Shown: piece by piece, positions 7,986 through 21,600 of the stretch
Numbering within the stretch: the first letter of the stretch is position 1
How the letters are laid out: each line of letters opens with the position of its first letter
Assembly: GCA_020634515.1 (NCBI GenBank)
Contig: JACKBL010000008.1
Coordinates: 248,001 to 312,000 of the forward strand
Length of the DNA stretch: 64,000 nucleotides
Source of the DNA: Ardenticatenales bacterium
Lineage (GTDB): Bacteria > Chloroflexota > Anaerolineae > Promineifilales > Promineifilaceae
Reading direction: 5' to 3'
The notes under the pieces: model-generated
What the model saw: only the letters and a program-made list of their open reading frames with translations
What the model was told of the DNA's origin: nothing
The model's database searches: none
Program-made: the position numbers and the translations under genes

Positions 7986-10900
7986 GTCGCCGCATCGTCG
8001 GGCATGTTTTCTAGTTCTTCAATAATCGCCAGTTCGACCGCTACAGCCAGGTTGGAAACGGTGGGCGACGACAGAATCAAAGCCAAAGGGATATGTACCT
8101 GGAAAGTTTGCCGTAACCGGGATATGACTTGTATTGCCAGCAAGGAGTGTCCCCCCAGCTCAAGAAAGTTATCGTGAATGCCGATCGGCTCAATACCCAG
8201 GAGTGGTTGCCATATCTCCACGATGAGCCTTTCTGTTTCATTTGTCGGCGGCGCGTAAGCAGTCATCAATTCTGGCCTGGGGTGGGCCACGATTGTTTCG
8301 TTGCTTTCCGCGGCAGCCTGGTGAATGGATAACATGCGTACCCATTGGTCAATACGTGTCTCCAGGCTGCCAGTGGAATTGACAATCTGCGTTAGGAATT
8401 GAGAAGCAATGATGCGCTCAAGCGCTTCCAGTGCTGCCGCGGGTGGCATATCATAGATTGCCACGGTGGCCCCCATGCCATCGTGCAGGTCGGCGCGCGT
8501 GCGCCAGGTGTCCCAGTTTACGGCTGTCCACCACTGGCTGTGGTGGCGGTTGTGTTGGTGTGTGAACAGGTCAATGAAGTTGTTGGCAGCCGCATAGCCG
8601 GCAAATCCCAGCCCGCCTAATACGGAGGATATAGAAGAGAAGAGGAGGCAAAAGTCAAGCGTCCGATCCGCCAGCGCTGTTTCTAGCACGTATAAGCCAT
8701 GCGCTTTGGAGCGGAAATGTGCTTCGCAGGCGGCGCGGGTGATTTCGTGAACAGACGTGAAAAAAGCATCACCGGAAATGCCGGCAGCGTACAAGACGCC
8801 ATGCAGTTTTTCGTATCGGGCATCTACCTGGGTCAATAGATGCAAAACCTGCGTGGCGTCGCCGGCGTCAGCCTGGGCAACCCACACTTCAGCTCCCAAT
8901 GATTCCCAGGTCATAAATTGGCGGATTTGTTGGCTGGTGCGGTCCATTTCATCATGGGTTTTTAGCCAGTTATCCCATTCGTGACGGGCAGGGTAGGGAG
9001 AGCGTGTGGTCAGAATCAATTTCGCCTGCCAGGTTTGGGCCAGGTGCTGCCCAATGGTCATCCCTACCGCTCCGAGTCCCCCGACAATCAGGTAGACGCC
9101 TTGTTGCCGCCAGGTTGGACGGGACTGAGGTTTGTCCAGATAGATAGGTTCGAAAACTTGAACCCATCGTTTATTTCCCCGGTAGGCCACCGCCAGTTCA
9201 TTGGGGCCATGGGTAAATTCAGCCATGAGCCGATCCGTCAGGCGTGCTTGCGGCAAGACGCCGTCAAGCGGGTGGATAATGTCAATGGTATGGGTAAAAA
9301 TGCTGAGATTTTCCTGGGCAATGACACGGCAAATGCCGGCAATTGTGCCCTTCGCCGGTTCCAACTGTTCAATACCCGTTACTGCCTGCGCCTGGCTGGT
9401 GACTACCCAAATATGCAATGAGTCCGGTTGTCTTTCGATGGCCTTCACCAGGTTGAGCAGGCTGTAAAAACCTGTCTCCTGAGCTTGCGCAAACCTGACT
9501 CCCGTATCCATGATGCCAGAAAGATCCTCGATTCCCCATAAATGCACAACCTGTGTTGGCGTGCCCGGCAAGGTGCGTAGCAGATCACGATAATGACGGG
9601 GTTCCTGTGGATTGATAGTGAACAGGTCAGACGCCACGGCACGGAACTGCGACCCGGCCCGTACCCGCGCCACCGATTGCCCTGCCGCCACCAGCTTCTC
9701 GGCCAGCAGATTTCCTAATCCCGCCGCATCTTCGAAGAGGAGCCAGAGCGCGCCGTCCGGCAGCACGTCTTTCCCCATCTCCCCGTTGATTTCTCTTTGT
9801 TTCCAGGTTGATTGATAGAACCACTCGCCGATGTCGGCTTTCTTGCCTTCTGGTAGCGCAGCGGGGACAGGCAGCGTGCTGGTATTGGGTTCTAGCCAGT
9901 AGCGTTGACGTTCAAATGGATAGGTGGGTAGCGACAGTCGGTGACGAAACTCATGAGCGTAAAAACCCTCCCAGTCAATCGTTGCGCCTGCCAGCCACGC
10001 TTTTCCCAGCGTCGTCAGCAAGAAAGCGCTACTTGACTGTTCATCGTAATGATAGGGAAGTGTCGGCAGAATCATAGCCGCCTGGGCCATTTCACATGCG
10101 GAATGCTGGCGCACAAACGCCCCCAAACTCTGACCCGGCCCTACTTCCAATAGCAGCCGGTCTTTGTCTTTTAGCAGTTCAACCAGACTGTCGGCAAAAC
10201 GTACTGGCTGACACATGTGCCGCACCCAATAAGCGGGATCCGTTGCTTCACTCTCGCGGATCCAGGTTCCCGTCAGGTTGGAAAGATAGGGAATTTGTGG
10301 CGCGTGTAACGTCACGGTTTGGGCCAGCGCTTCCAGGTCACTGGCCACCGTCTCCATCATTGAGGAGTGGAACGCCTGCGTAGTTGGCAGCCGACGGCAA
10401 GCGATGTCTCTCTGATCCAGGAGTTGCTTTAGCTCTACGATCAAGGGGAGCGGCCCAGACAAAACAGAGATCGAAGACGTGAGTACGCCGGCCAGGCATA
10501 TGTTTTCATTCAGATACGGCTGTATCTCTTTTTCAGACAGTGCCACCGTTAACATGGCCCCCGGATCCGTAGAATCAATGAGCCGCGCCCGCTCCGCTAC
10601 AAGTTTGATGGCATCTGGAAAAGAAAGCACGCCTGACAGGCAAGCTGCCGTATATTCACCCAGGCTGTAGCCAATTAAAGCCTGGGGTTTCAGTCCCCAT
10701 TCCATCAGGAGTTGCGCCAGGGCATACTCCACGACAAAAACAGCAGGTTGGGCCAGAACCGTTTGCCGCAAAGGCCCCGTTTGCGCCGCTACCTCGTCCG
10801 TTGATGCCAGCATACGACGCAAATCCAAAGGCTGTGGTGACGGATTTCGGATGGATTCCGTGTGGTTGGGATAAAGAAGCTGGCGTAAATCAGTAGACAG

Positions 10901-12625
10901 GTAGGGTTGCAGTAGACGAGCGCCTTCATCCACCCAATGGCGAAAAGTAGGTTCTGTCTGGTACAACTCTTGCCCCATACCCGGGTAATGGTCTCCCACG
11001 CCAGGAAACATAAACACAACCGGTCGCTCTTGATAGGTTTGCTTGATGGTGAAGACACGGCGTGGATCGGCCATGGATAGGGCCGTGGCTGCGTCTTCGG
11101 CGTCGGTGCATACGACCATGCGCCGATGGTTAAACACAGCGCGCCCTACTTGTAGCGTATACGCCACGTCTGGCAGATGGATTGATCCGGCCTGCAAGTA
11201 GTCAATCAAGTTTGACGAGGTTATTTCCAGGGCCGCGGCTGTTTTGGCGGAAAGCAGTAGTAATTGGCATGGGCGAGAGGCTGTTGCCGGCAGCGGCGGC
11301 GGCGCTTCTTCCAATACAACATGTACATTGGTGCCTCCCAGGCCAAACGAACTCACGCCCGCCCGTAAGGGGTCGCCGTTTGGAGAAGCCCATTTACGGA
11401 GTTTTGCGTTGACGAAGAAGGGGCTGTTGTCCAGGTCGAAGTCGGGAAGGGGCTTCTCGAAATTCAGGCTGGGGGGCAACAGCTTGTGATGCAGAGCAAG
11501 TGAGGCTTTGATCAGGCTGGTGACACCAGAAGCGCGATCCAGGTGTCCGATATTCGGTTTGACGGAACCAATAGCGCAGAAACCACATTTGTCTGTTTGC
11601 ATTCGGAAAGCCCGCGTCATTGCCGCCAACTCCACTGAATCGCCCAAAGGCGTGCCCGTTCCATGCGTTTCAATATAGCTGATAGATTCCGGGTGAACAT
11701 CGGCGTTTTCCAGGGCTTCCAGAATGACAGTCGCCTGACCGTTTAATCCAGGGGCTGTGTAGCCAACGCGAGTGATGCCGTCATTGTTTGTGGTTGAACC
11801 CCGGATAATGGCGTAAATGTGGTCTCCGTCGGCCAATGCGTCGGTTAACCGCTTCAGCGCCACCACGCCAACGCCACTGCCATAAATGCTGCCGCTGGCG
11901 GCGGCGTCGAAGGAGCGGCACTCACCATCAGGAGATAGAATACTGCCTTCTTCATAGAGGTAGCCGGTGCGGTGTGGCAGTTGGATAGCCGCGCCGCCAG
12001 CCAGGGCCATATCGCATTCGTATGCCAGCAAACTCTGGCAGGCTAGATGAATGGCAACCATGGAAGTGGAACAGAATGTCTGTACGGTCAGGCTGGGACC
12101 TTTTAAGTCTAGCTTGTAGGACACCATGGTTGCCAGCGCGTCGGCGTCGTTGCCGCTGGCGATTTGCAGCATCCCGACCAGTTCGACGATCTGGGGGTTG
12201 GCGTACAGGTTTAGTCCGTGATAGCTGGAGGGATGTTTGCCGGCAAAAATGCCGATGACGCTATTTGACCTGCCGGGAATGTGCCCGGCGTCTTCCAGGG
12301 CGTGCCACGCATTTTGCAGAAATAGACGAGATTGCGGGTCCATCACTTCCGCTTCGCGCGGGTTAAAACCAAAGAATGAAGCATCAAATAACTCAATGCC
12401 ATCCAGCACCATGCCTGCCTTCACGTAGTTGGGGTTGCGCAAAATCTCAGGCATCACGCCAGCCTGCAATAACGCCTCATCCGAAAAGTGGCGCGTTGCC
12501 TTTTTTCCATTAACCAGCAAATTCCAAAAAGCGTTTATGTCTGGGGCGTCAGGAAACTGCCCCGCCATGCCGATGACGGCCAGAGATACGTCATAGGTAG
12601 TATCTTGCAAACTTTCTTCACTCAT
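7982..12625 (-). CDS. Type I polyketide synthase PKS-5, one module (KS-AT-KR-ACP)
   Basis: The last PKS protein before the NRPS, 1547 residues from ATG 12625. The ketosynthase (about 15-440) has Cys185 in QTFCSTS, then ETHGTGT and IGHLDRA. The acyltransferase (about 550-880) has FMFPGVGDHY at its start, GYSLGEY near 654, and QAFHS, close to the malonyl-type HAFH. No dehydratase follows. The marker EWFYQSTW leads into a structural region and a ketoreductase (GGLGAVG near 1182, FSSISSVLGG, GYAAANNF). The carrier domain has LGGHSLL near 1493. The start at 12625 lies 16 nt after the PKS-4 stop and gives an N-terminus like that of PKS-4; a longer frame to 12775 overlaps PKS-4 and is unlikely. There is no thioesterase and no basic docking tail, unlike PKS-2, -3 and -4. 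This fits hand-over to the NRPS. Its stop codon lies in a repeat element. Confidence 0.95.
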   Translation of the reverse strand: MSEESLQDTTYDVSLAVIGMAGQFPDAPDINAFWNLLVNGKKATRHFSDEALLQAGVMPEILRNPNYVKAGMVLDGIELFDASFFGFNPREAEVMDPQSRLFLQNAWHALEDAGHIPGRSNSVIGIFAGKHPSSYHGLNLYANPQIVELVGMLQIASGNDADALATMVSYKLDLKGPSLTVQTFCSTSMVAIHLACQSLLAYECDMALAGGAAIQLPHRTGYLYEEGSILSPDGECRSFDAAASGSIYGSGVGVVALKRLTDALADGDHIYAIIRGSTTNNDGITRVGYTAPGLNGQATVILEALENADVHPESISYIETHGTGTPLGDSVELAAMTRAFRMQTDKCGFCAIGSVKPNIGHLDRASGVTSLIKASLALHHKLLPPSLNFEKPLPDFDLDNSPFFVNAKLRKWASPNGDPLRAGVSSFGLGGTNVHVVLEEAPPPLPATASRPCQLLLLSAKTAAALEITSSNLIDYLQAGSIHLPDVAYTLQVGRAVFNHRRMVVCTDAEDAATALSMADPRRVFTIKQTYQERPVVFMFPGVGDHYPGMGQELYQTEPTFRHWVDEGARLLQPYLSTDLRQLLYPNHTESIRNPSPQPLDLRRMLASTDEVAAQTGPLRQTVLAQPAVFVVEYALAQLLMEWGLKPQALIGYSLGEYTAACLSGVLSFPDAIKLVAERARLIDSTDPGAMLTVALSEKEIQPYLNENICLAGVLTSSISVLSGPLPLIVELKQLLDQRDIACRRLPTTQAFHSSMMETVASDLEALAQTVTLHAPQIPYLSNLTGTWIRESEATDPAYWVRHMCQPVRFADSLVELLKDKDRLLLEVGPGQSLGAFVRQHSACEMAQAAMILPTLPYHYDEQSSSAFLLTTLGKAWLAGATIDWEGFYAHEFRHRLSLPTYPFERQRYWLEPNTSTLPVPAALPEGKKADIGEWFYQSTWKQREINGEMGKDVLPDGALWLLFEDAAGLGNLLAEKLVAAGQSVARVRAGSQFRAVASDLFTINPQEPRHYRDLLRTLPGTPTQVVHLWGIEDLSGIMDTGVRFAQAQETGFYSLLNLVKAIERQPDSLHIWVVTSQAQAVTGIEQLEPAKGTIAGICRVIAQENLSIFTHTIDIIHPLDGVLPQARLTDRLMAEFTHGPNELAVAYRGNKRWVQVFEPIYLDKPQSRPTWRQQGVYLIVGGLGAVGMTIGQHLAQTWQAKLILTTRSPYPARHEWDNWLKTHDEMDRTSQQIRQFMTWESLGAEVWVAQADAGDATQVLHLLTQVDARYEKLHGVLYAAGISGDAFFTSVHEITRAACEAHFRSKAHGLYVLETALADRTLDFCLLFSSISSVLGGLGFAGYAAANNFIDLFTHQHNRHHSQWWTAVNWDTWRTRADLHDGMGATVAIYDMPPAAALEALERIIASQFLTQIVNSTGSLETRIDQWVRMLSIHQAAAESNETIVAHPRPELMTAYAPPTNETERLIVEIWQPLLGIEPIGIHDNFLELGGHSLLAIQVISRLRQTFQVHIPLALILSSPTVSNLAVAVELAIIEELENMPDDAAT

Positions 12626-12641
12626 TGCGCTTCTCTTTCTT

Positions 12642-15600
12642 CTATTTGCGTGCCCGTCGTTGAGCGGCCTGCCGTCGTTTGCCGCCGCGCTCCAGTCGTT
12701 CGGTGAATGAGATGTTCTTTTCTTCGCGATCCTGGTCCAGGTATTTGGCCAGTTCCCCGATAGAAGGCGCTTCATACAAAACGTGAGCGGGAATCTTGGC
12801 GATGTTCAACTCCTTTTTAAGGCGATTGGCCAGATCGATCCCCACCAACGAATTGCCGCCCAGGTCAAAGAAGTTGTCGTTAATGCCAATCTCGGAAATG
12901 CCCAAAATGTCTTCCCATACGGCGGCAATAGTCCGCTCCATTTCGTTTCGTGGCGCGGCGTAGGATGTGCCCAAGGCGGGGCGAGGATATTTGGCCCGCG
13001 CTTGCCGTTCCTGCCGCCCCATCTCTAGGATTGTCTCTACGGTGAACGTCAGACTGCCTTTTATGACATCGTGGAAATCTGGCGGCGACACAATGACGTG
13101 GGGCATTCCTCGCGCCAGCACACGCGCAAATGCCTCTTGCCCTTCGCTAAATGAAATACCATATTTTTGCCGGTTGGCCTGAAAAGCTTGCTGCACCTCC
13201 GCGCCAAACCCTTCTAATCCCTCTTGCCAGGCATTCCACTGCCACTCATTCCAACCAATGGAAAGCGTCTTTTGCCGCCGCCCCACTTGCTGCCAGGCGT
13301 ACGCATCCAGAAACGCATTAGCCGCGGCGTAATCAACTTGACCGGGACCGCCGCCGGTTACCGAACTGATAGAGGAAAACAGAGCCAGAAAATCCAGGTC
13401 AAGGTCTTTGCAGACGCGCTCCAGCACCAGGGTTCCCATAACTTTGGGAGCCAGTACGGTGGCGATGGCGGCCATTGTTTTGACTTGCATGATGCCGATG
13501 CCGGGCAAGCCGGCGGCATGAACAATGCCGTGAATCTCACCAAAGCGGGTTAAGATTTGTTGCATGGCGCCTGCCATTTCGGTTTCATTGGAGACATCGG
13601 CGGCAATAACCATGACTTCGGCGCCCAAGGCTTCCAAATGCTGCACTTGGGCAATTTTGCGCCCAATGCCGCTTTCATGACCTTTGGCGGCCAGAATGTC
13701 GGGCCAAGCGGACCGCTCTGGCAGCGGAGACCGCCCCAACAACACCAGGCGCGCCCGCGCTTTCTGGGCCAGATACTCGGCCATTGCCAACCCAATCCCG
13801 CCCAAGCCACCTGTGATCAAGTAAACGCCGTGCGGTCGCAGTCTTGATGGTTTGTTGGCTGGGAGGGGGGGGAGTTTCATGCCGGCAAAAGCTTGCACCC
13901 ACCGTTGATCATTTCTCAGCGCCACCGTCCTATCAGAGAAGTCTGCCGCCGTCAGCTCGCCCAGCAGATTGTTAAACAATGCCTGTGCTTGCCAACTGCC
14001 CGGCTCTTCCACGGCGACATCTATTAGACGGCAAGAAACGCGCGGGTATTCCTGAGGGATCACCTTGCAGGGGCCAACAAGGGCAGCCTGAATGGCAGAC
14101 ACGGCATCATTCCCGGTTACACGGAAAGCGTGCGACACAATCACAGACAACTGGTAGGACGACAGATCCATTTCGCCCATCGCTTTGGCCAGCCCTATCA
14201 GGCTGTATAAACTGTGCTGCAAGGTCAATCCCGCCGCGTTGACGTCAATGGCATCCAAACTTTCGGTCGTAACTCCCCACATGTGAACGATATTTGTGGG
14301 CGTGAGTTGCTGCTCTATCAAATGGCCGATCAGTTTCCCGTAATCCGTGAACGCGGCTGGTTGGAGTACAAAGTGACGCTCATCTAGTTGCGCGAAAGCG
14401 TCGCCGGCTTCAACAATAATCACGGGGTGTTGTCGCGCCCGCAGCCAGCCGGCCAATTGATCTCCCAAGTCATGCGCGTCCGTGAACAAAAGCCAGCAGG
14501 CATCGGGCGCAGGCGCCGCCGCGTCATGGGGAGGCGTTTGATTCCATGTGGGCAGGTAGAACCAATCTTCCAGGGGTTGTCGCTCCGTTTGGGTTGCGGC
14601 AACCTGCCCTGTTTGAGGACGTCCTTCCAGCCAATACATGTGGTAATCAAAGGGGTAAGTAGGTAACGCCAGACGGCGGCGCGTTTCTTCGTTGTAGAAA
14701 TGGCTCCAATTTGGCTCAATCCCCAACAACCACAGTTTCCCAACAGTACCCAATAAAAAGGGCAGTGATGATTGGTGGTTGTAGGCATTGGGCATGGTGG
14801 GCAGCACCAGCGAGAGTTGCTCGCGGCTACAGTCTGGATGTTGTTTGACAAAAGAGGCCAACGCCTGCCCCGGTCCCACTTCCAGTAAAACCGTATCTTT
14901 GTTCTTGAGCGCTACCGTCAGCGAATCAAAGAACGCAACAGGCTGGCACATATGTCGCGCCCAATAATCTGGACTGGTCGCCTGGTCTTCGGTGATCCAG
15001 GTCCCGGTAACATTGGATAAATAAGGGATGCGGGGCGGGTTTAAGGCGACCATATTGACCAGGTCCGTTAACCGTCCGGTCAGGGGCAGCATCATGTGGG
15101 AATGGAACGCATGTGTGGTGTCCAGCAGGCGAACGGCTATCTCTTGCTCACCCAATTGTGTTTGCAGTCGGGCGATGGCTTCAGGCGCGCCTGCCAGCAC
15201 GCAAGTGCCTTTCCCCACATGCGCCGCCAACGAAATCTCTTCATTTAGGAATGACTGAATCTGTTCTTTGGGCAACGATACGGCCAGCATCTGGCCAGAG
15301 GGTAAGTTCTGTATCATTTGCGCCCGTTCCGCCACGAGTCGCAGCGCATCATCCAACGACAACACGCCCGCCAGGCAAGCGGCGACATATTCGCCTAAGC
15401 TATAACCAATCAATGCTTGTGGCTGAATCCCCCAAGACATTAGCAGACGCGCCAACGCATATTCGATCACAAAGGTGACTGGCTGGGCCAGCGCGGTTTC
15501 ATAAAGCCGCTGCGCTGCTACAGATGTCTGTTGCCCGTTACGGCGCAACATGGCGCGCAAATCATAGCCGTGGTCGCCATTGGGTGAAGGGTCATCTGGT

Positions 15601-18600
15601 TCCCGTGGCGGGTATAGCAGGTCAACCAATTCAGCCCCCAGGTAAGGGTACAGAATCTGACTGCACTGCTCGACGATTTCGCGAAACAGGGGTTCGCCTT
15701 CGTAGAGGTCACGCCCCATTTGTGGATAGTGGTCGCCCACGCCAGGGAACATGAAGATTATCTGGCGGTTAATGGCCGGCTGGTAGTGAGAGAAAAGCCG
15801 ACGTGGGTTCAGGGATTCCAACATTTCCAGCGCATCGTTGCCGTCTTTGACGACAACCATGCGGCGGTGTTCAAATGGATGTCGCCCAACGTGTAAGGTG
15901 AAAGCCATGTCTGGCAAGTTTGTGTCCGGGTTTTGGCGGAGATAGCTGGCCAGGTTTGCGGTGGCTTTGTCGAGGGCGGTTTCGGAGCGAGCCGATAGCA
16001 GCAGTAGCTGCCAGGGGCGGGAAGGGCCGGAAATGGTCGGGTGTGGTGGTTCTTCCACAATCACGTGGGCATTTGTGCCGCCCATGCCTAAGGAGCTGAC
16101 CCCGGCACGGCGGGGCGTGCCATTGCGCGGCCACTTTGTTAGCTTTGTGTTGACATAGAAGGGGCTGTTGGCAAAATCAATCTCTGGGTTGGGCTTCTCG
16201 AAATGCAAACTGGGCGGAATGAGGCCGTTTTTCACAATCAAGGTTGTTTTGATTAAGCCGGCAACACCAGACGCCCGATCAAGATGCCCCATGTTTGTCT
16301 TTAGTGAACCAATAGGGCAGTACTGTCGTTTTTCCGTCGTCAGCCGGAACGCCTTACTCAAGGCAGTTACCTCAATGGGATCGCCTAGTTGGGTAGCTGT
16401 GCCGTGGGCCTCAATATAGCCAATAGCTTCAGCGGATAAGCCGGCGTTTTCCAGGGCCGTGGCAATTACGTTTGTTTGACCTTCCACGCCGGGGGCGGTG
16501 TAGCCAACCTTCATTAGTCCATCGTTATTGATGGCCGTGCCCTTGATGACGCCATAAATGACGTCGCCATCGTCCAGGGCGTCTTCCAGGCGTTTGAGGA
16601 CGACAATGCCCACGGCATCGCCAAATAGCGTGCCATCAGCCTGAGCGTCAAAAGTGCGGCAGTGTCCGTCCGGGGATTCCATACCCCCTTTTACATAGAT
16701 GTGTCCGGCTTTGACCGGCACGCGCACGGAGACGCCGCCAGCCAATGCCATGTCACATTCACCCTGCAACAAGCTTTGGCAGGCCAGATGCGTGCCGACC
16801 AATGAGGTGGAGCAGAATGTTTGTACCGAAAGGCTTGGGCCTTTTAAGTTCAGCTTGTAGGAAACGGTTGTGGTTAGTGAGTCAATGTCGTTGCCAACGG
16901 CAAGCTGGTACGAAGATTCATACTCTCCCAGCGTCGCCATAATGGTGGGGTCGTTCATGATCTGGCGTACATAGAAGCTGACGTTGGTGCCGCCATATAC
17001 GCTAATAAGGCCGGGGTAATTCAGAGGATCATATCCTGCTACTTCCAGCGCCTGCCAGGCGCACTCTAAGAAGAGCCGATGTTGTGGGTCGGTCAGCTCC
17101 GCTTCGCGGGGGCTATAGCCGAAAAAGGAGGCATCGAACAAGCCGGGATCCGACAGAATTGGACGTGCTTTCACATAACGTTCATCTTGCAGAACCGTTT
17201 CGGGAATGCCGGAGGCCTTTAGCTCTTCGTCAGAGAAAAATGTTACCGATTCCACGCCATTGCACAGGTTGTCCCAGAAAGTTTGCACGTCGTTGGCGCC
17301 TGGAAACTTGCCAGCCATGCCAATAATGGCTATGTCCGAATCGCCTATCGTGACCCGTGCTTGTTTGCGCCGCTCTGTTAACCGAAGTTGCCGTGAATCT
17401 TCTTCTGGTTCGCTTTGTTCTGGTTGTAGGTATCTGGCTAGCGTGCTGACTGTGGGGGCCTCGAATAGAGCTACAACGGGTATTTGCATGTCAAGGACTT
17501 TTTTCAGCCTGGCAATAACCTGCAAACCAATGAGTGAGTTGCCGCCGAGGTCAAAGAAGTTGTCATGAATGCCAATTTTGTCAATGCCTAATAGCGATTG
17601 CCATACTTGGGTAATCTTCTCTTCATATTCATTGGAGGCCGGTTGATAGGCGGTGCCGAGATTGGGGCGGGCGGAGCCGGATGCCGTGGTTGTTTGCTCA
17701 CTCCTTAATGATTCCAGTTTTATCCATTGGCGAATTCTTTCGTCTAAATCGCCGGTGGATTCGATAATGTGTGTATCTACTTGATTTGCCAGGATTCTTT
17801 CGAAGGCCTCCGCGCCTTCCGCTGGAGACATTTCATACTCCGCGACGGTTTTGCCTAGTATTTCATGCTGGTTTGCGGACACGCGCCACGTATCCCAGTT
17901 GACGCTTATCCATTTGGTCTGCGCGGTGCGGTTGTGCTGGTAGGTGAAGGCGTCCATGAAGATGTTGGCGGCTGTGTAGGCCGTGAAGGTCAATCCGCCT
18001 AAAACGGAGGAGAGGGACGAAAAGAGCATGAAGAAATCAAGTTTCTGGTTGGACAGGAGTTCGTCTAGCACGTAGAGGCCGTATATTTTAGGCTGGAAGT
18101 GCCATTCGCATTGGCGGGGACGGATTCGTTGGATGCTGTCGAAAGCGCGGCTATGGGAAATGCCGGCAGCATGTAACACCCCATCGATTTTGCCAAACTG
18201 GGCGACAGCCTCCGTTATCACCTGTTCCATCTGGGCTTTGTTGCCTACATCCGCCTGTGCGAAGAGAACGCGCCCCCCTTTTGCTTCAATCGCCTGGATG
18301 CGGCGAATGCGGTGGCTTGTGACGTCTGTTTTATTGTGGGAGTCTAGCCAGCTCGCCCACTTTTCCCGCGGTGGCAGCGGGGAGTGCCCCACCAGTACCA
18401 GGTTAGCTTGATAGGTTTGGGACAGATATTCGGAAAGAATCAAGCCGACACCACCGAGGCCGCCCGTTATAAGATAAGTTCCTTTATGGCGTAACGCGCT
18501 GTGGGATTGTTTTTCCAGGCGCACGGGTTCGTGCTCGCGAGTGAAACGTATTCCGCGGCGATAGGCTGTTTCCAGGTCGGTTGATGGGGCCGTCAATTCG

Positions 18601-21600
18601 ACGAACAATGCGGCTGCTGTTTCGGGCAAGGTGGCGCGCAGGGATGCCTCATCAATATCAATTGTGCGGCATGTCATGGTCAACCCTTCTTGCAAGATGG
18701 CCCGGCAGGCGCCTAGTATGGTGGCTCGCTCTGGGTAAGGGGCTTCAGTGTCCATTACGGGCTGTGCATTGGCGGAAACAGCCACGATTTCCAGTGGATC
18801 ATTGATGTTTTGCTCGCTTAGCGCTTGCGTCAGGTAGATCAAGCTGTAAAAACCATACGGTTGGGCCGCGGCAAACCGGGCTGCGCCTTGCAGGGTAGGG
18901 GGATGATCGGGGGATGTGTTCCACAGGTGGACGATCTTCTCCGGCACCTGGTTACGTGTTCGCAGGGTGCGAATCAGAGAGAAGTAATCGGCTGGTTGGT
19001 TGGGACGGATCGAGAACAAAGTGTCTGACAATTGGGCAAACTGCTCCCCGGCTATTACGCGGATGGCTATTGACCCCTTTTGCGCCACACGTGCAGCTAA
19101 CTGTTCACCTAGCCCGTTGCCGGCATCGAAGAACAACCAGCGGGTGGGTATTTTTCGTTGCGCTGGCATGGGCGGCAGTTCAGTGATACGCCAGACGGGT
19201 TTGTAAAACCAATCGGCCAGGTCTGCTTTTTTCTTGGTGGCGACCGCCGGCGGAGAGGATGCACCCGTGGCATTGAAAGATACGCCCTCTTTCGCCTCAA
19301 TCCAGTATCGCAGCCGGGCAAAGGGATAAGTCGGTAAAGAGAGGCGCTGGCGCGTTTCGTGTTGGTAGAAGCCGTTCCAGTCTACTTCCACGCCGCTTAG
19401 CCACATTCGCCCTAAAGTGGACAAAGCAAAGGCAAGTGCCGGCATATTATCATAAGCGTGCGGCAGCATGGAAGCCATAAGTTGCCGCTGCTCTGGTTTG
19501 CAGGCTGGATGCTGCTTGACAAAAGACCCCAACGCCTGCCCTGGCCCCAATTCCAGGAAGAACTGCTCTGACGTCTGTAACAGGGCTTTTGTGCCCGCGG
19601 CAAATTGCACGGGCTGGCAAAGATGGCGCGTCCAGTAGGTAGGATCGGTGGCCTCCGCGTCCGTAATCCAGTCACCCGTGACGTTGGACACATAAGGGAT
19701 TTGGGGAGGATTCAGCGTGACAGTTTGCAACAAGGCCGCCAGATCGCCAATGATAGGCGTCATCATCGCCGAGTGGAAAGCGTGTGTGGTCGGCAGCGGC
19801 CGGCATACAATATCCTTTGCCGTCAAACGCTCCTGCAGCGCAGCGATTGCCTGGGGAGGGCCGGCGAGGACGCAAGTTGTTGGCGTAAGTTCTCCTGCCA
19901 GGGAAATATCGTCATCCAGGAATGGGCGTATGTCTGCGAATGGCAGCGCCGCCGTCAACATGCTGCCTTTGTCCAGCGCCTCAATCAACCGCGCCCGGCG
20001 CGCTACCAGCATCAACGCATCTGGCAGCGACAGCACATCCGCCAGACAGGCCGCCGTGTATTCGCCGAGGCTGTAACCAATCATGGCTGCCGGTTGTATC
20101 CCCCAGCTCATTAACAACTGCGCCAGCGCGTATTCGACCACAAACATAGCGGGCTGGGCTAAAACCGTCCGCGAAAGGGGATTCGCCTGGATGTCCTGGT
20201 ATTGCTGACTTAGCATACCGCGTAAATTGGGCTTTACCTGGGCTAAGGACTGCTTCCGGATCGGTTTGTCTCGCTGGGGATAGAGCACCTCGCGCAGGTC
20301 AATCTCCAAAAAAGATTGTAAGATGTCGCAGCAAGTATCAACCCATTCTCTAAAAACTGGCTCCGTTTGATACAGTTCCTGCCCCATACCCACATAGTGG
20401 TCGCCGACTCCGGGGAACATGAAGACGACGGGGCGGTCACGAAAAGTCTGGTTAGCCGTTAGTACGCGCTGCGGATCGGCCAGCGATAAAGCGCGAGCGC
20501 CATCCTGGCTGTCGGCGCAAACCACCATGCGTCTATGATTAAAGGCGACTCGTCCCACCTGCAACGTGAAGGCAATGTCGGCCAGACTGCTTTCCGGGTT
20601 TTGCTGCAAGTAGTCAACCAGGTTGGAGGTCGTTACCTCCAGCGCGCCCTCTGTCTTGGCCGAAAACAAGAGTGGTTGGTAAGGGCGCGCGGCGCCGGGC
20701 GGGGGCGGCGGTGGCGCTTCTTCCAAGACCAGATGAACATTCGTCCCGCCCAGTCCGAAAGAGCTGACGCCGGCGCGCCGCGGCCAATTTCCGTTTGATC
20801 GCCAGGGTTGCAGCGTTGTATTTACGTAGAAAGGGCTGTTCTCCAGTTCGATTTCTGGATTTGGCTTTTCAAAATTCAGGCTGGGGGGCAATAGTTTGTG
20901 ATGCAGTGCCAGGGTTGCTTTGATCAAATTGGCCACGCCAGAGGCGCGATCCAGATGCCCGACATTTGGCTTGACCGAACCAATCGCGCAAAAACCCTTC
21001 TGATCGGTTTGCAGGGCAAAAGCCTGCATCATGGCCGCCAGTTCAATGGAATCTCCTAGGGGTGTGCCGGTTCCATGCGTCTCGATGTAGCTGATGGTTT
21101 CCGCTTTCGTGCCGGCAACTCCCATCGCTTCGGAAATAACAGCCGCCTGTCCATTTAAGCCTGGCGCCGTGTACCCCACGCGCATGATACCGTCGTTGTT
21201 CGTTGCCGACCCGCGAATGACGGCATAAATATGGTCTTTATCTTCCAATGCGTCTTCTAATCGTTTTAGCACCACGGCGCCGACGCCGCTGCCCATAATG
21301 CTGCCGTTGGCATCTGCATCAAAAGAACGACACTCCCCGTCAGGGGATACAATCCCGCCTTCTTGATAAAGATAGCCGGCGCCTTGTGGCAGGGAGGTGA
21401 TGGCCGCGCCGCCAGCAATGGCCATATCGCATTCAAAGGCGGACAGGCTTTGGTAGGCCAGATGGATGGCCAGCATCGAGGTGGAGCAGAAGGATTGCAC
21501 GGAAACACTGGGACCCTTCAAATCCATGCGATAGGCAACGATAGGGGCCAGCGAGTCGTTTTCATTGTGAATGTTTACCTGTAATTCACCGACTAGCTGC

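Noticed and set aside
12626..12775. N-terminal extension of PKS-5 (50 residues)
   Set aside because: It overlaps the end of PKS-4, is unlike other PKS N-termini, and ATG 12625 has a purine-rich site and sits 16 nt after the PKS-4 stop.
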